The translations under genes were made by a program, and so were the position numbers. From an uncultured Eubacteriales bacterium (GTDB lineage: Bacteria; Bacillota; Clostridia; Oscillospirales; Acutalibacteraceae): a DNA stretch of 64,000 bases. The stretch lies in the NCBI GenBank assembly GCA_934546985.1, contig CAKTEE010000004.1, positions 124,001 to 188,000 of the forward strand, written 5' to 3'. Position 1 is the stretch's first letter, and the number at the start of each line of letters is the position of its first letter. This document shows, piece by piece, positions 50,768-59,546 of this stretch. The notes under the pieces were generated by a model. That model worked only from the letters and a program-made list of their open reading frames with translations. It searched no databases and was not told the origin of the DNA.

Positions 50768-51571
50768 TTACAGGCAAATACCGAATATCTCCTGTGCATT
50801 TTTCCAGAAAATCATTTCCTGCTCTTTCTCCGTCAGAGGCAGCCGGCGCAGTTTTTCAAGTTCTTCCTCATAAGTCCACATAGGGTAATCCGTACCAAAC
50901 AGCACACGGTCTGCACCGTACATTTGAATGATTTTATAAGCCTCCTCATCACTCATGGAATACAGGGCGGAACAGGTGTCCACACAAATACGCTTGCGCG
51001 GCACAATCCATTCAATTGCCTGCCGCCATTCCGACCAGCCGCCGAAATGCGCGGCGATAATCTGAAGGTCTGGGAATTCATCGCTTACCTGCGCAATACG
51101 GCGCGGCGAAGAATAAGAATAGCGGTAATCCCCCGCATGGAATAACACCGGAAGTTTCCCTTCCAAATATGCATAAATACGTTTTGCCGCCGGTGAATCT
51201 ACATAAAATTCCTGAAAATCAGGATGGAGTTTAATTCCTTTCAGCCCCAGAGAAATAATCCGGTCAATCTCTTCCTCCGGGCTTTCCATATCAGGGTGCA
51301 GTGTACCTAACCCCGTTACTTTGCCCGGATTTGCTTTCATCTGCACCGCAATAAAATCATTAATGGAATGCACCTGTTCTGGACGGGTTGCCGCAGAAAA
51401 CACCACATAATGGTCCACTTTTGCCTGTTTTCCTAATTCCATTAGCCGTGTCAGAGTACCGTCTGCTTCCATACTGTGAAAATTATTATAAAAATTTCCA
51501 ATCGCCACACTTGCCTTTCCTGCAATTTTATCCGGAAAAATATGCGTGTGTGCATCAATCAATTTTCCCAT
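50768..51571 (-). CDS. Amidohydrolase_2 family protein, second copy
   Basis: A 267-aa metal-dependent hydrolase akin to that at 27655-28452. MGKLIDAHTHIFPDKIAGKA holds the HxH ligands; GLKGIKLHPDFQEFYVDSPA, VLFHAGDYRYSYSSPRRIA, IIAAHFGGWSEW and RVLFGTDYPMW follow in the same order as in the first copy. The frame extends to 51595, but GGAAGG lies before the ATG at 51571. Single gene with a perfect promoter. Substrate unknown. Confidence 0.87.
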   Translation of the reverse strand: MGKLIDAHTHIFPDKIAGKASVAIGNFYNNFHSMEADGTLTRLMELGKQAKVDHYVVFSAATRPEQVHSINDFIAVQMKANPGKVTGLGTLHPDMESPEEEIDRIISLGLKGIKLHPDFQEFYVDSPAAKRIYAYLEGKLPVLFHAGDYRYSYSSPRRIAQVSDEFPDLQIIAAHFGGWSEWRQAIEWIVPRKRICVDTCSALYSMSDEEAYKIIQMYGADRVLFGTDYPMWTYEEELEKLRRLPLTEKEQEMIFWKNAQEIFGICL

Positions 51572-51609
51572 GCGATTTCCTTCCTTTTCAAGCAATTTAC
51601 AAGGCTTTT

Positions 51610-51638
51610 ATTATACTCTCTCCAAGTTATATTGTCAA
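51610..51638 (-). promoter_or_regulatory. Perfect sigma-A promoter of the second amidohydrolase gene
   Basis: On the minus strand TTGACA (complement 51633-51638), 17 nt, TATAAT (complement 51610-51615). Confidence 0.88.
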
Positions 51639-51664
51639 AAATCCGGCCTTTGGCAAAGTTGGTG

Positions 51665-51693
51665 TTGACTTTATAGGCGAATACCCTTTAATA
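51665..51693 (+). promoter_or_regulatory. Probable promoter of the DUF1015 gene
   Basis: TTGACT (51665-51670) and TTAATA (51688-51693) at 17-nt spacing; the -10 is weak. It is divergent from the promoter at 51610. Confidence 0.55.
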
Positions 51694-51735
51694 TAGTAAT
51701 GGTAAGTAAGAATGAAAATGTTAGGAGTGTAGTTT

Positions 51736-53022
51736 ATGGCTGAAATCAAAGCTTTTAAGGCACTGCGTTTCACACCGAAAGCAGGCCCGATTTCTGAGCT
51801 TGCCTGCCCGCCATACGATATCATCAGCGAAGAACAGCGCAAGGCTTATCTGGAAAAAAACGAACACAACGTTATCCGTTTGGAACTTCCGCGGGAAGGA
51901 CAGGATCCTTATGCCCGCGCAGGAGAGATTTTGCGCCAGTGGGAAGCTGACGGGATTGTGGCAACTGAAGACGAGGATGCGCTTTACATTTATGAGGAAG
52001 AATTCACCGCCCGCGGCAAGCGCAGCAGCATCCGCGGTTTCGTTTGCCGCGTTAAGCTGGAAGAATTCTCTAAGGAAATTGTCCTGCCCCATGAAGAAAC
52101 GCTTTCCAAAGCAAAAAAAGACCGTTTTCAGCTTATGGACGCAACTATGTGCAATTTCAGCCAGATTTACTCCCTGTATATGGATGAGTCCGGCACTACC
52201 AGAAGCAGGATTGAAGCCCTCTCTGCCGGGAAACCGGATATTGAGTTCACTGACGGAGAAGGCATTGTGCAAAGACTATGGATTATCAAGGATAAAAGCG
52301 CAATTCAATCAATCTGCGGTGATTTTACCGACCGTAAACTTTATATTGCAGACGGACACCACCGTTATGAAACCGCACTGAATTTCCGCGATTCCCTGCG
52401 TGAGCGTGGGCTTGCCAAAGAAGGCGACGCGGCAGATTATGTCATGATGATGCTGGTTGATATGGAAAACCCGGGCTTAGTAGTATTCCCAACACACCGC
52501 CTTGTGCGCGACCTTGCCCAATTTGACAAAGACGCTATCATCAATGCCTGCGGGGAATATTTTGATGTGACAGCCAAAACAGGCATTGCCAATATGGAAG
52601 ATGAATTGGAAAAGCTGTACGAACAGGGAGAAAAAGCTTTCGGCTTCTACTGCGGCGGAGACGAATGGACACAGCTTGTCCTGAAAGATAAAACGGTTAT
52701 GGCGTCCATGCTGCCGGATAAAAGCGAAGCTCTGCGCAATCTCGATGTATCCGTACTGCATACCCTTGTTCTGGAAAAGCTCATGGGCATTGACAAGGAA
52801 AACATGGCAAAGCAAATCAATCTGACCTACACTAAAATATTTGACGAAGCCATCGATGGTGTTCAAAAGGGCGATTTCCAGTGTGCATTTATTCTAAATC
52901 CTACCAGAGTGGAAGAAATCCGCGATGTAGCCGGCGCAGGAGAAAAAATGCCGCAGAAATCCACTTATTTCTATCCAAAAATTATCACTGGCCTTGTGAT
53001 GAACAAGCTGACTGATAAATAG
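51736..53022 (+). CDS. DUF1015 family protein
   Basis: A 428-aa protein of the DUF1015 family, widespread in bacteria and of unknown activity. Family blocks are FKALRFTPKAGPISELACPP then YDIISEEQRKAYLEKNEHNV, YIYEEEFTARGKRSSIRGFV, VLPHEETLSKAKKDRFQLMD, LYIADGHHRYETALNFRD (~200) and FPTHRLVRDL. The DGHHRYETA motif suggests a nucleotidase or kinase-like active site, but that is not established. TTAGGAG lies before the ATG. Nearby amidohydrolase and YtaF genes give no clear context. Confidence 0.9.
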   Translation: MAEIKAFKALRFTPKAGPISELACPPYDIISEEQRKAYLEKNEHNVIRLELPREGQDPYARAGEILRQWEADGIVATEDEDALYIYEEEFTARGKRSSIRGFVCRVKLEEFSKEIVLPHEETLSKAKKDRFQLMDATMCNFSQIYSLYMDESGTTRSRIEALSAGKPDIEFTDGEGIVQRLWIIKDKSAIQSICGDFTDRKLYIADGHHRYETALNFRDSLRERGLAKEGDAADYVMMMLVDMENPGLVVFPTHRLVRDLAQFDKDAIINACGEYFDVTAKTGIANMEDELEKLYEQGEKAFGFYCGGDEWTQLVLKDKTVMASMLPDKSEALRNLDVSVLHTLVLEKLMGIDKENMAKQINLTYTKIFDEAIDGVQKGDFQCAFILNPTRVEEIRDVAGAGEKMPQKSTYFYPKIITGLVMNKLTDK

Positions 53023-53196
53023 CAATCCGTCAACAAAAATATAAAATAAACCAAAGGCAGGCACAGGAAAAATCAAGCTGTGCCTGCCTTTTCTTTATAA
53101 TATCATTTTACTTAGACCAAATATATTTAAAACCATCGGCAGTTTATATTTGAAAAACGCCTTTCTTTGATTCAGACAAGCGTTTTTATTTTATCC

Positions 53197-53838
53197 TTAC
53201 AGAAAAAAACGCAGGACAGAAATTATTACCAGCAACGCGCCGGAAATGATATTCCATATCCTGTTGTTTCCCCAATGCAGTTTTTCCAAGCGCGCGCCGA
53301 AAAAATCACCAATACACAGCATGCAAAGCTGACAGATACCTGCCGCAATGGGAATAACCATACTGTTTAACCCTGACACTGCACTGCTGATGCCTACGCC
53401 GAAGGAGTCAATGCTCAGCGCAACGCCTAAGTATACCGCCTCAAACACATCAATACGGTTGGATTTATCAAAATCACAGGAAATCGGGTCACGGACAATC
53501 TTAATAGTAATTCCAAAAGGTTTAATAAAAATACTTTTCAGCGTGCCGCATTTTTTCTTTCTTTTGGGTTCTTCCCCAACGAATGCCTGAAAAATAATAA
53601 AGCATCCCAAAAGCGCAAGCATACCCGCACCGATAAATTTTGCAATCCCGGGATTGAGCAGGGAAAGAATCATGCCACCCAAAAACACTGCTGAGCCTGT
53701 AATAAAAATAGAAATGCCGCAGATAATCAGGCGGGACAGGAATGGAACCCTGATTTTCCGCACCCCATAGGAAATTCCAATGCCCAGCGCATCCATACTT
53801 AGGGATACAGCAAGCAACAAACAACCGATGAAATCCAT
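53197..53838 (-). CDS. YtaF/MntP-like membrane protein
   Basis: A 213-aa membrane protein with six spans that matches the YtaF family (sporulation-associated, related to the manganese exporter MntP). The start MDFIGCLLLAVSLSMDALGI and the internal duplicate YLGVALSIDSFGVGISSAVS carry the paired (M/I)DxxG motifs, expected to bind the cation. The frame is open to 54024, but AAAGGGGG lies before the ATG at 53838 and the family begins there. It is divergent from a P-type ATPase gene; cation transport may link the two. Confidence 0.88.
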   Translation of the reverse strand: MDFIGCLLLAVSLSMDALGIGISYGVRKIRVPFLSRLIICGISIFITGSAVFLGGMILSLLNPGIAKFIGAGMLALLGCFIIFQAFVGEEPKRKKKCGTLKSIFIKPFGITIKIVRDPISCDFDKSNRIDVFEAVYLGVALSIDSFGVGISSAVSGLNSMVIPIAAGICQLCMLCIGDFFGARLEKLHWGNNRIWNIISGALLVIISVLRFFL

Positions 53839-53963
53839 ACAATTCCCCCTTTCCGAAGGATTTTCTTTTACCAGTATATGAAAACATGCCTGTCTGTGCC
53901 TGTAATAAAAGCATAGACAAGGCATATAAATTACTGAAAAGAAAAAGTATGGAGGTAATAATA

Positions 53964-56642
53964 TTGGATTGGCATAGCATGACAAACAGGGACGTGCTGG
54001 AACATTTCCACTCCGACCCGACAAAGGGGCTAAGTTTCCATGAAGTCCACCATTACCAGGAAAAATACGGGAAAAACATCCTGAAAGAAAAGAAACAGAA
54101 AAGCCTCCTGCGGAAATTTATGGAACAATTTTCTGATTTCATGGTGATTATCCTGCTCATAGCTGCAGCAGTGTCTTTCATCACCTCTTATATGGATGGC
54201 AGCGGTGATATTCTTGACCCGATTATTATTTTGGTGATTGTTATTGTTAACGCCATCACCGGCGTAATTCAGGAAAGCAAAGCGGAGAAAGCCATCAACG
54301 CCCTGCGAAAAATGTCCGCGCCTACAACCAAGGTCATGCGCGGCGGCAAACAATTAGAACTGGATTCCGGCGAGCTTGTCCCCGGGGATATTATCATCCT
54401 TGACACCGGCGACCTTGTTCCGGCAGACGCACGTCTGCTGGATGCAACCAACCTAAAAACAGATGAATCTGCATTAACAGGCGAATCCCTGCCGGTAGAT
54501 AAAGACGCTTCCCGCACCTGCGAGAGCGGCGCGCTGGTAGGCGACCGAAAAAATATGATATTTTCCGCAAGCATTGTTACCTGCGGGCATTGTAAGGCCG
54601 TGGTAACGGAAACGGGTATGAACACCGAAGTCGGCAAAATCGCGGGAATGATTAACGACGGCGAAGCTGCGCAAACACCTTTGCAAAACAAACTGGAACA
54701 AATCGGCAAAATGCTGGGAATCGGCGCAATGGCAATCTGCGCGATTATTTTCGTGATGGGGCTGATTCAAAAAATTCCGCCGCTGGATATGTTTATGATT
54801 TCTGTCAGCCTTGCAGTTGCGGCAATTCCGGAGGGCCTACCTGCAATTGTTACCATCGTGCTTGCCATCGGCGTTCAGCGCATGGTTAAAAAACATGCCA
54901 TTGTACGGCGACTGCCCGCAGTTGAAACTTTAGGCAGCGCAACGGTTATTTGTTCTGACAAAACCGGAACCCTGACCCAAAACAAAATGACGGTTATGGA
55001 GACGGCTTCTTCACAGGGCACGGTAACAATGGATTCCCGTGAGGGCAAAGAAATCTTAACCCTTGCCGCGCTTTGCAACAACTCTGTTTTACACGGGCGC
55101 AAGCCGGATTGGACGGCACAAGGATTCCCCACCGAAACAGCCCTCGTTATTGCCGCTGCACAGCATGGGTTAATTAAAACCCAGCTTGATTTTGAATATA
55201 AACGGCTGAAAGAACTCCCCTTTGACTCCTCACGAAAACTTATGACAACAATTCATCAATTAAAATCCGGCGGATACCGTGTAATTACCAAGGGCGCGCC
55301 GGATATCCTTATCCGCAAAACCGCCGCCTATACTACAGGAAACGGCTCTGCGGCAATGACGGACGGAAAGCGTGCGGAAATTGAACGCATTAACGCGGCA
55401 ATGGCTGGCAAAGCCATGCGCGTAATTGCTGTGGCATATCGGGATATTGCAAATCTGCCTTCCGACCCTGCAACAGCAGAGCGCGACCTGATTTTCTGCG
55501 GGCTTTTAGGAATGCAGGACCCACCCCGGCCGCAGGCAAAAGAGGCAGTACGCCTGTGCAAAGGTGCAGGTATCAAGCCTGTAATGATTACAGGCGACCA
55601 CGTGCTGACTGCTTCAGCAATCGCAAAAGAACTGGGCATTTTGGAGCACGGCGACAAAGCGATGACCGGTGCAGAACTTGACCGTATCCCCGAAGAAGAG
55701 CTTACAAAAGCAATCCGCGGCACAACAGTTTTCGCCCGTGTGACTCCAGAGCATAAAGTACGTATCGTGAAGGCTTTCCAGTCTGCGGGTGAGGTTGTCG
55801 CTATGACAGGCGACGGCGTTAATGACGCGCCTGCACTGAAAACTGCGGATATTGGCTGTGCCATGGGGCAGGGCGGCACTGAAGTTGCGAAAGCAGCTTC
55901 GGATATGATTCTGACCGACGACAACTTTTCCACCATCGTCGGCGCGGTACGGGAAGGGCGCGGAATTTATGAAAATATCAAAAAAGCGGCGCACTTCCTG
56001 ATTTCCAGCAATATTGGTGAAATTATTACCATTTTCACTGCTTCCCTGCTCCGCCTGCCGACGCCCCTTCTGCCGATTCAGCTATTATGGGTAAACCTTG
56101 TTACAGACTCCCTTCCCGCAATGGCATTGGGAGTGGAACCGGTGGAAGAAGATATTATGGAACGCAAACCGGTCAGCCCGAAAGAGCATTTGTTCTCCGG
56201 CGGCCGGGGAATTGAAATTGCGCTGGAAGGCGCGCTGATTGGCGCCCTTGCCTTGCTTGCTTTTACTGTGGGCAGAATATGGTTCAATATTGCTGCGGCG
56301 CGCACCATGACTTTTGCTGTGCTGAGCCTTTCCCAACTGGTGCATGCGTTTAACATGCGTTCGTCCCATTCCTTGTTTCACATTGGTTTCACAAGCAATA
56401 AAAAAATGGTGTTCAGCTTCTTGGTCTGCCTTGCCTTACAGGTAGGCGTTATTATGTATGAACCGCTGTCGGTCATTTTCAAGACGACTCCGCTGGGCTT
56501 TTTCGAATGGGCGATTGTCGCCGGGTTAGCCCTTGTACCGTTTTTTGCAGTAGAACTGGAAAAACGGATTTCTGCAAAAAGCAAAAGCAGAAAAGAAAAG
56601 AAAAACAGGCAGAATTTCAGCCTGAAAAAAAGCGGCATATAA
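53964..56642 (+). CDS. Calcium-type cation-translocating P-type ATPase
   Basis: An 892-aa P-type ATPase of the SERCA/PMCA-like P2 class, most likely exporting Ca2+. Blocks in order: an N-terminal cation-ATPase domain, TGES (172-175, actuator), the membrane motif PEGLP (289-293), the phosphorylation site DKTGTLT with Asp332, KGAPD, the hinge TGDGVNDAPALK and C-terminal spans with NLVTDSLPAMALG. The upstream ORF is open to 53886, but GGAGG (53951-53955) fits the TTG at 53964. The C-terminus is very basic (SKSRKEKKNR). Confidence 0.93.
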   Translation: MDWHSMTNRDVLEHFHSDPTKGLSFHEVHHYQEKYGKNILKEKKQKSLLRKFMEQFSDFMVIILLIAAAVSFITSYMDGSGDILDPIIILVIVIVNAITGVIQESKAEKAINALRKMSAPTTKVMRGGKQLELDSGELVPGDIIILDTGDLVPADARLLDATNLKTDESALTGESLPVDKDASRTCESGALVGDRKNMIFSASIVTCGHCKAVVTETGMNTEVGKIAGMINDGEAAQTPLQNKLEQIGKMLGIGAMAICAIIFVMGLIQKIPPLDMFMISVSLAVAAIPEGLPAIVTIVLAIGVQRMVKKHAIVRRLPAVETLGSATVICSDKTGTLTQNKMTVMETASSQGTVTMDSREGKEILTLAALCNNSVLHGRKPDWTAQGFPTETALVIAAAQHGLIKTQLDFEYKRLKELPFDSSRKLMTTIHQLKSGGYRVITKGAPDILIRKTAAYTTGNGSAAMTDGKRAEIERINAAMAGKAMRVIAVAYRDIANLPSDPATAERDLIFCGLLGMQDPPRPQAKEAVRLCKGAGIKPVMITGDHVLTASAIAKELGILEHGDKAMTGAELDRIPEEELTKAIRGTTVFARVTPEHKVRIVKAFQSAGEVVAMTGDGVNDAPALKTADIGCAMGQGGTEVAKAASDMILTDDNFSTIVGAVREGRGIYENIKKAAHFLISSNIGEIITIFTASLLRLPTPLLPIQLLWVNLVTDSLPAMALGVEPVEEDIMERKPVSPKEHLFSGGRGIEIALEGALIGALALLAFTVGRIWFNIAAARTMTFAVLSLSQLVHAFNMRSSHSLFHIGFTSNKKMVFSFLVCLALQVGVIMYEPLSVIFKTTPLGFFEWAIVAGLALVPFFAVELEKRISAKSKSRKEKKNRQNFSLKKSGI

Positions 56643-56707
56643 TAAAAACCCCGTCCTGCCGGCTCAAATAAGCGGCAGAACGGGGTTAAATTCTGTTATC
56701 ATTCGGG

Positions 56708-57094
56708 TTAAATTTCTTTTTTCCAAAGCCCATGGAGGTTACAGTAAGCAAAAACGGCAAGCGGCTCATCATCTTCCAGCAAAAAGACTGCTTTCGGCTC
56801 ATTATCCGGAGTGAGATTCTTTCTTTGTCCGCCGCACCTTGTTTCAAGGTAAATCCACTGAATGGAATGCTCCTGCGTCATCGGATGTCCGGCAGAGCCA
56901 ACGAATACGGTAACGGCGTTACCTTCAACAGTGACAACAGGGACGTGCTTTTCCTGCGCTGCGTCTGTGGTGTTAGGTACAAGCTCAGTCATCTCCTCAC
57001 CACAGCAAATCATTGGTACGCCCGCATTGTTCACCAGACCAACCAGATTACCGCAGTGCTTGCAAAGGAAAAATTTCTGTTCGTTTCTTTTCAT
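56708..57094 (-). CDS. Desulfoferrodoxin (superoxide reductase)
   Basis: A 128-aa two-iron superoxide reductase that detoxifies O2- to H2O2 without making O2, as in anaerobes. The N-terminal desulforedoxin-like centre has FFLCKHCGNLV and MICCGEEM (a CxxC and an adjacent CC pair). The C-terminal active centre shows EKHVPVV, GHPMTQEHSIQWI and CNLHGLW (the Fe(His)4Cys ligands). AGGAG 8 nt before the ATG at 57094 fixes the start; an in-frame GTG at 57103 lies within that region. Its own promoter is at 57133-57161. Confidence 0.95.
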   Translation of the reverse strand: MKRNEQKFFLCKHCGNLVGLVNNAGVPMICCGEEMTELVPNTTDAAQEKHVPVVTVEGNAVTVFVGSAGHPMTQEHSIQWIYLETRCGGQRKNLTPDNEPKAVFLLEDDEPLAVFAYCNLHGLWKKEI

Positions 57095-57132
57095 GTAATT
57101 CACTCCTGTTCTATAATACTGTTATTGTGGTA

Positions 57133-57161
57133 ATCATAGCAAAGTTTTATGCAGAAATCAA
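57133..57161 (-). promoter_or_regulatory. Sigma-A promoter of the desulfoferrodoxin gene
   Basis: On the minus strand TTGATT (complement 57156-57161), a 17-nt spacer and TATGAT (complement 57133-57138). Confidence 0.7.
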
Positions 57162-57210
57162 GGAACAAAATAAAAATTAAAACAAACGCCGGATACTATT
57201 CGGGAATACG

Positions 57211-57954
57211 TCACTGCGTAATATCAGCCTCATTTACATTCGGATTGACGTAGCGGGGTTTCTTCTGCGTTTGATTTTTGTAGTTAATCGCCTTTTGCGG
57301 ACAGCGGTGGTAACATCCCAGACAGCCCACGCAATGATCTAGAAATGTGACTTTTCCGTTTTCCACAGAAATATTACCTGCAGGACAAATGCTGGCACAC
57401 TTTTGGCAGTGGATACAATCTTCATTAACGGAAAAATCCGCGGCAATCAAATGCCAGTTTGCACGATTTTTGCGATAAATTTTTTCAAGGTTCAATCCCG
57501 GCTTACGGGGGATTCGCGTTTTTCCTTCCTCAATCGCATTTGCAATCCATGTAATTTTTTTCCGGCTTCCTTTCAGCGCAGAGCGCAGGAAAAACTGCGG
57601 CGGCACAAGTGATAACGTATAATTTTCCGGCATTTTAACAGTAAAAACACCGCGTATATCCAAACCGCATTTCACTGCCGCACAATATGCATAATACGGC
57701 GCACTTGCCGCCATCCCTCCATAATTCAAAATGATATAACAAGGGATTCCAACCGGAAGAGTATGAAGAAAATTTTCGGTATGTACAGGCAACCCAAAAG
57801 AATAAATGGGGGAAACAATAATTAACCGGTCAAAACCCTCCATTTTCCCCTGGAAATGCGGGATATAATGAATTTCTCCCCCTAATCTTTGCTGTAACTG
57901 TTGGGCAAGGTCCAAGCTGTTACCCGTACTGGAAAAATAAAAAAGAGCAGTCAT
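57211..57954 (-). CDS. EFR1 family ferredoxin (flavodoxin-like plus 2[4Fe-4S])
   Basis: A 247-aa protein with an N-terminal flavodoxin-like domain (ALFYFSSTGNSLDLAQQLQQ, then VSPIYSFGLPVHTENFLHTL) and a C-terminal double [4Fe-4S] ferredoxin (CIHCQKCASICPAGNI and CVGCLGCYHRCPQKAI, ~180-222). This is the EFR1 architecture of Clostridia, an electron carrier of undefined partner. GGGAGG precedes the ATG. A ~190-nt leader is predicted from the promoter at 58152-58180. The desulfoferrodoxin gene follows on the same strand with its own promoter. Confidence 0.9.
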   Translation of the reverse strand: MTALFYFSSTGNSLDLAQQLQQRLGGEIHYIPHFQGKMEGFDRLIIVSPIYSFGLPVHTENFLHTLPVGIPCYIILNYGGMAASAPYYAYCAAVKCGLDIRGVFTVKMPENYTLSLVPPQFFLRSALKGSRKKITWIANAIEEGKTRIPRKPGLNLEKIYRKNRANWHLIAADFSVNEDCIHCQKCASICPAGNISVENGKVTFLDHCVGCLGCYHRCPQKAINYKNQTQKKPRYVNPNVNEADITQ

Positions 57955-58410
57955 ATAAGATTCCTCCCATCTGCCTGTTTCCTATTACAAATAATATAGC
58001 CGCGGCATATGCCTTGTATATTAATGAAGCATTGGCAAAATATCTTCCGTTTAAAAAATGAACCATAAAATAACCTTATCCTGCTCAAAAGCTACTGTCT
58101 TTCCGATAATCACCCTTTGAACACATTGTTTTCGCGTTTTTTCCTGCATTTATTATAGCAAAGAATCTAAATATCATCAATAAACCACAGGTTCGTTTTA
58201 TTATATAATAGGATTTATACATCTCTCCATATCAATCTAAAACTAATGCAATTCAAAACATCTGAAAACAACTATTTTTCACCATTTTATCAAAAACATC
58301 CCATCATATTTTAGTTCCAATCCAATTTATTTCTGCAGCGTTAATTATTTTAAATTGTTAAGTGAACTAATAACAGCTTTAACAGAACATAAAAATATTT
58401 TTTCAATTCC
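57955..58410. other. AT-rich intergenic region with the promoter of the EFR1 gene
   Basis: On the minus strand TTGATG (complement 58175-58180), a 17-nt spacer and TATAAT (complement 58152-58157) form a promoter. The 190-nt leader after it has no fold I recognise. 58190-58400 is very AT-rich and holds nothing I can name. Confidence 0.6.
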
Positions 58411-58439
58411 TTGACAATTATATCGTCAGCCGTTATAAT
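58411..58439 (+). promoter_or_regulatory. Consensus sigma-A promoter of the PadR-DUF2812 pair
   Basis: TTGACA (58411-58416), a 17-nt spacer, TATAAT (58434-58439). Confidence 0.88.
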
Positions 58440-58440
58440 T

Positions 58441-58459
58441 TATATCGCAACCTGATATA
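58441..58459 (+). promoter_or_regulatory. Putative PadR operator
   Basis: TATATC (58441-58446), 7 nt, GATATA (58454-58459): a perfect inverted repeat right after the -10, where PadR autoregulators bind. A further ATATCG half-site lies in the spacer. Confidence 0.6.
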
Positions 58460-58474
58460 ACGGAGGCTGATAAT

Positions 58475-58804
58475 ATGGCGAATGCGCGGGAAAATACAGC
58501 TCTGACGGAGGCTGTTTACTACATTTTGCTTTCCCTTCTTACCCCCCTGCACGGCTATGGCATTATGCAAAAGGTAGAGCAGCTTTCCGGCGGCAGACTC
58601 CGGCTGGCGGCAGGCACACTGTATGGTGCAATCAGTTCTATGCTGGAAAAAGGCTGGATTACCTCCTTGCCGGGAGAAAAGGACAGCCGAAAAAAAGAGT
58701 ATCAAATTACTGACATTGGAAAACAGGTGCTTTCAAATGAAATCAGCCGGCTGGAAGAACTGCTTGCCAATGGCAAAAAATTGATGGGAGAGGTATCGCT
58801 ATGA
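58475..58804 (+). CDS. PadR family transcriptional regulator
   Basis: A 109-aa winged-helix regulator of the short PadR subfamily. ALTEAVYYILLSLLTPLHGY then GIMQKVEQLSGGRLRLAAGT and LYGAISSMLEKGWITSLPGE form the PadR domain, followed by KKEYQITDIGKQVLSNEISR and a short C-terminal helix for dimerisation. ACGGAGG precedes the ATG. It overlaps the DUF2812 gene by 4 bp and probably represses both from the operator at 58441. Confidence 0.93.
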   Translation: MANARENTALTEAVYYILLSLLTPLHGYGIMQKVEQLSGGRLRLAAGTLYGAISSMLEKGWITSLPGEKDSRKKEYQITDIGKQVLSNEISRLEELLANGKKLMGEVSL

Positions 58805-59343
58805 GGAAAACTTTGCACAAATGGTTTTGGGCATGGGATTTTGATAAAGAAGAAAAATGGCTGAACGAAATGTCTGCAAAAGGATTGCATCTGGTATCTG
58901 TAGGCTTCTGCACGTATGTGTTTGAGGAAGGAAACCCGGGCGATTATACTATCCGGCTGGAATTGCTTGATTACCTTCCCACCCACCCGGAAAGCGAACA
59001 GTATATTAAGTTTGTGGAAGCCACGGGAGCAGAATATCTCGGTTCTGTGATGCGCTGGGTGTATTTCCGCAAAAGCGGCAAAGAAGCAGGATTTAATTTG
59101 TATTCCGATATAGATTCCCGTATCCGGCACCTGAACCGGATTTTATGCCTGCTTGGCATCATTGCCGCATTAGAATTCGGCATTTCCATGAGCAATCTTG
59201 GCAACTTTTTAATAAGCGGTGTAACCATTGCACTTTTTACTTCTGCTCTTGGTTTGATATTGGGCAGCATTATTAGTTATGGGTTTCTTCGAATTTTTTT
59301 GAAAAGACGCAGGCTAAAACGGGAACGTGCTCTGCACGAATAA
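58801..59343 (+). CDS. DUF2812 membrane protein
   Basis: A 180-aa protein of the DUF2812 family. The N-terminal half (LHKWFWAWDFDKEEKWLNEM then SAKGLHLVSVGFCTYVFEEG) is typical, and RWVYFRKSGKEAGFNLYSDI closes it. Two hydrophobic spans follow (ILCLLGIIAALEFGI; ISGVTIALFTSALGLILGSI) and a basic tail. PadR-DUF2812 pairs with ATGA overlap are common in Firmicutes. The role is unknown; a stress- or antibiotic-responsive membrane sensor is possible. Confidence 0.9.
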   Translation: MRKTLHKWFWAWDFDKEEKWLNEMSAKGLHLVSVGFCTYVFEEGNPGDYTIRLELLDYLPTHPESEQYIKFVEATGAEYLGSVMRWVYFRKSGKEAGFNLYSDIDSRIRHLNRILCLLGIIAALEFGISMSNLGNFLISGVTIALFTSALGLILGSIISYGFLRIFLKRRRLKRERALHE

Positions 59344-59393
59344 AAAAAGACCTGCTTTACTGCATTGCGGTGCATTGAAGAGCAGGTCTTTTT
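59344..59393 (+). terminator. Terminator of the PadR-DUF2812 operon
   Basis: AAAAAGACCTGCT (59344-59356) and AGCAGGTCTTTTT (59381-59393): a 13-bp perfect stem with a 24-nt loop, itself able to pair TGCA..TGCA. Confidence 0.88.
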
Positions 59394-59546
59394 ATTGAAA
59401 AAACCATTGCTTTCCTCACGTGTAAAAAATTAAATAGAATAAAGAATACAGATTCCTTATTTTCCTTTCTACCTGTTGCTTTTTTTTAGGCAACGGGCTT
59501 TTGCTTTGCAGGCAATTATGGTTCGCGTCTGAAAGGAGTGGGAGAT

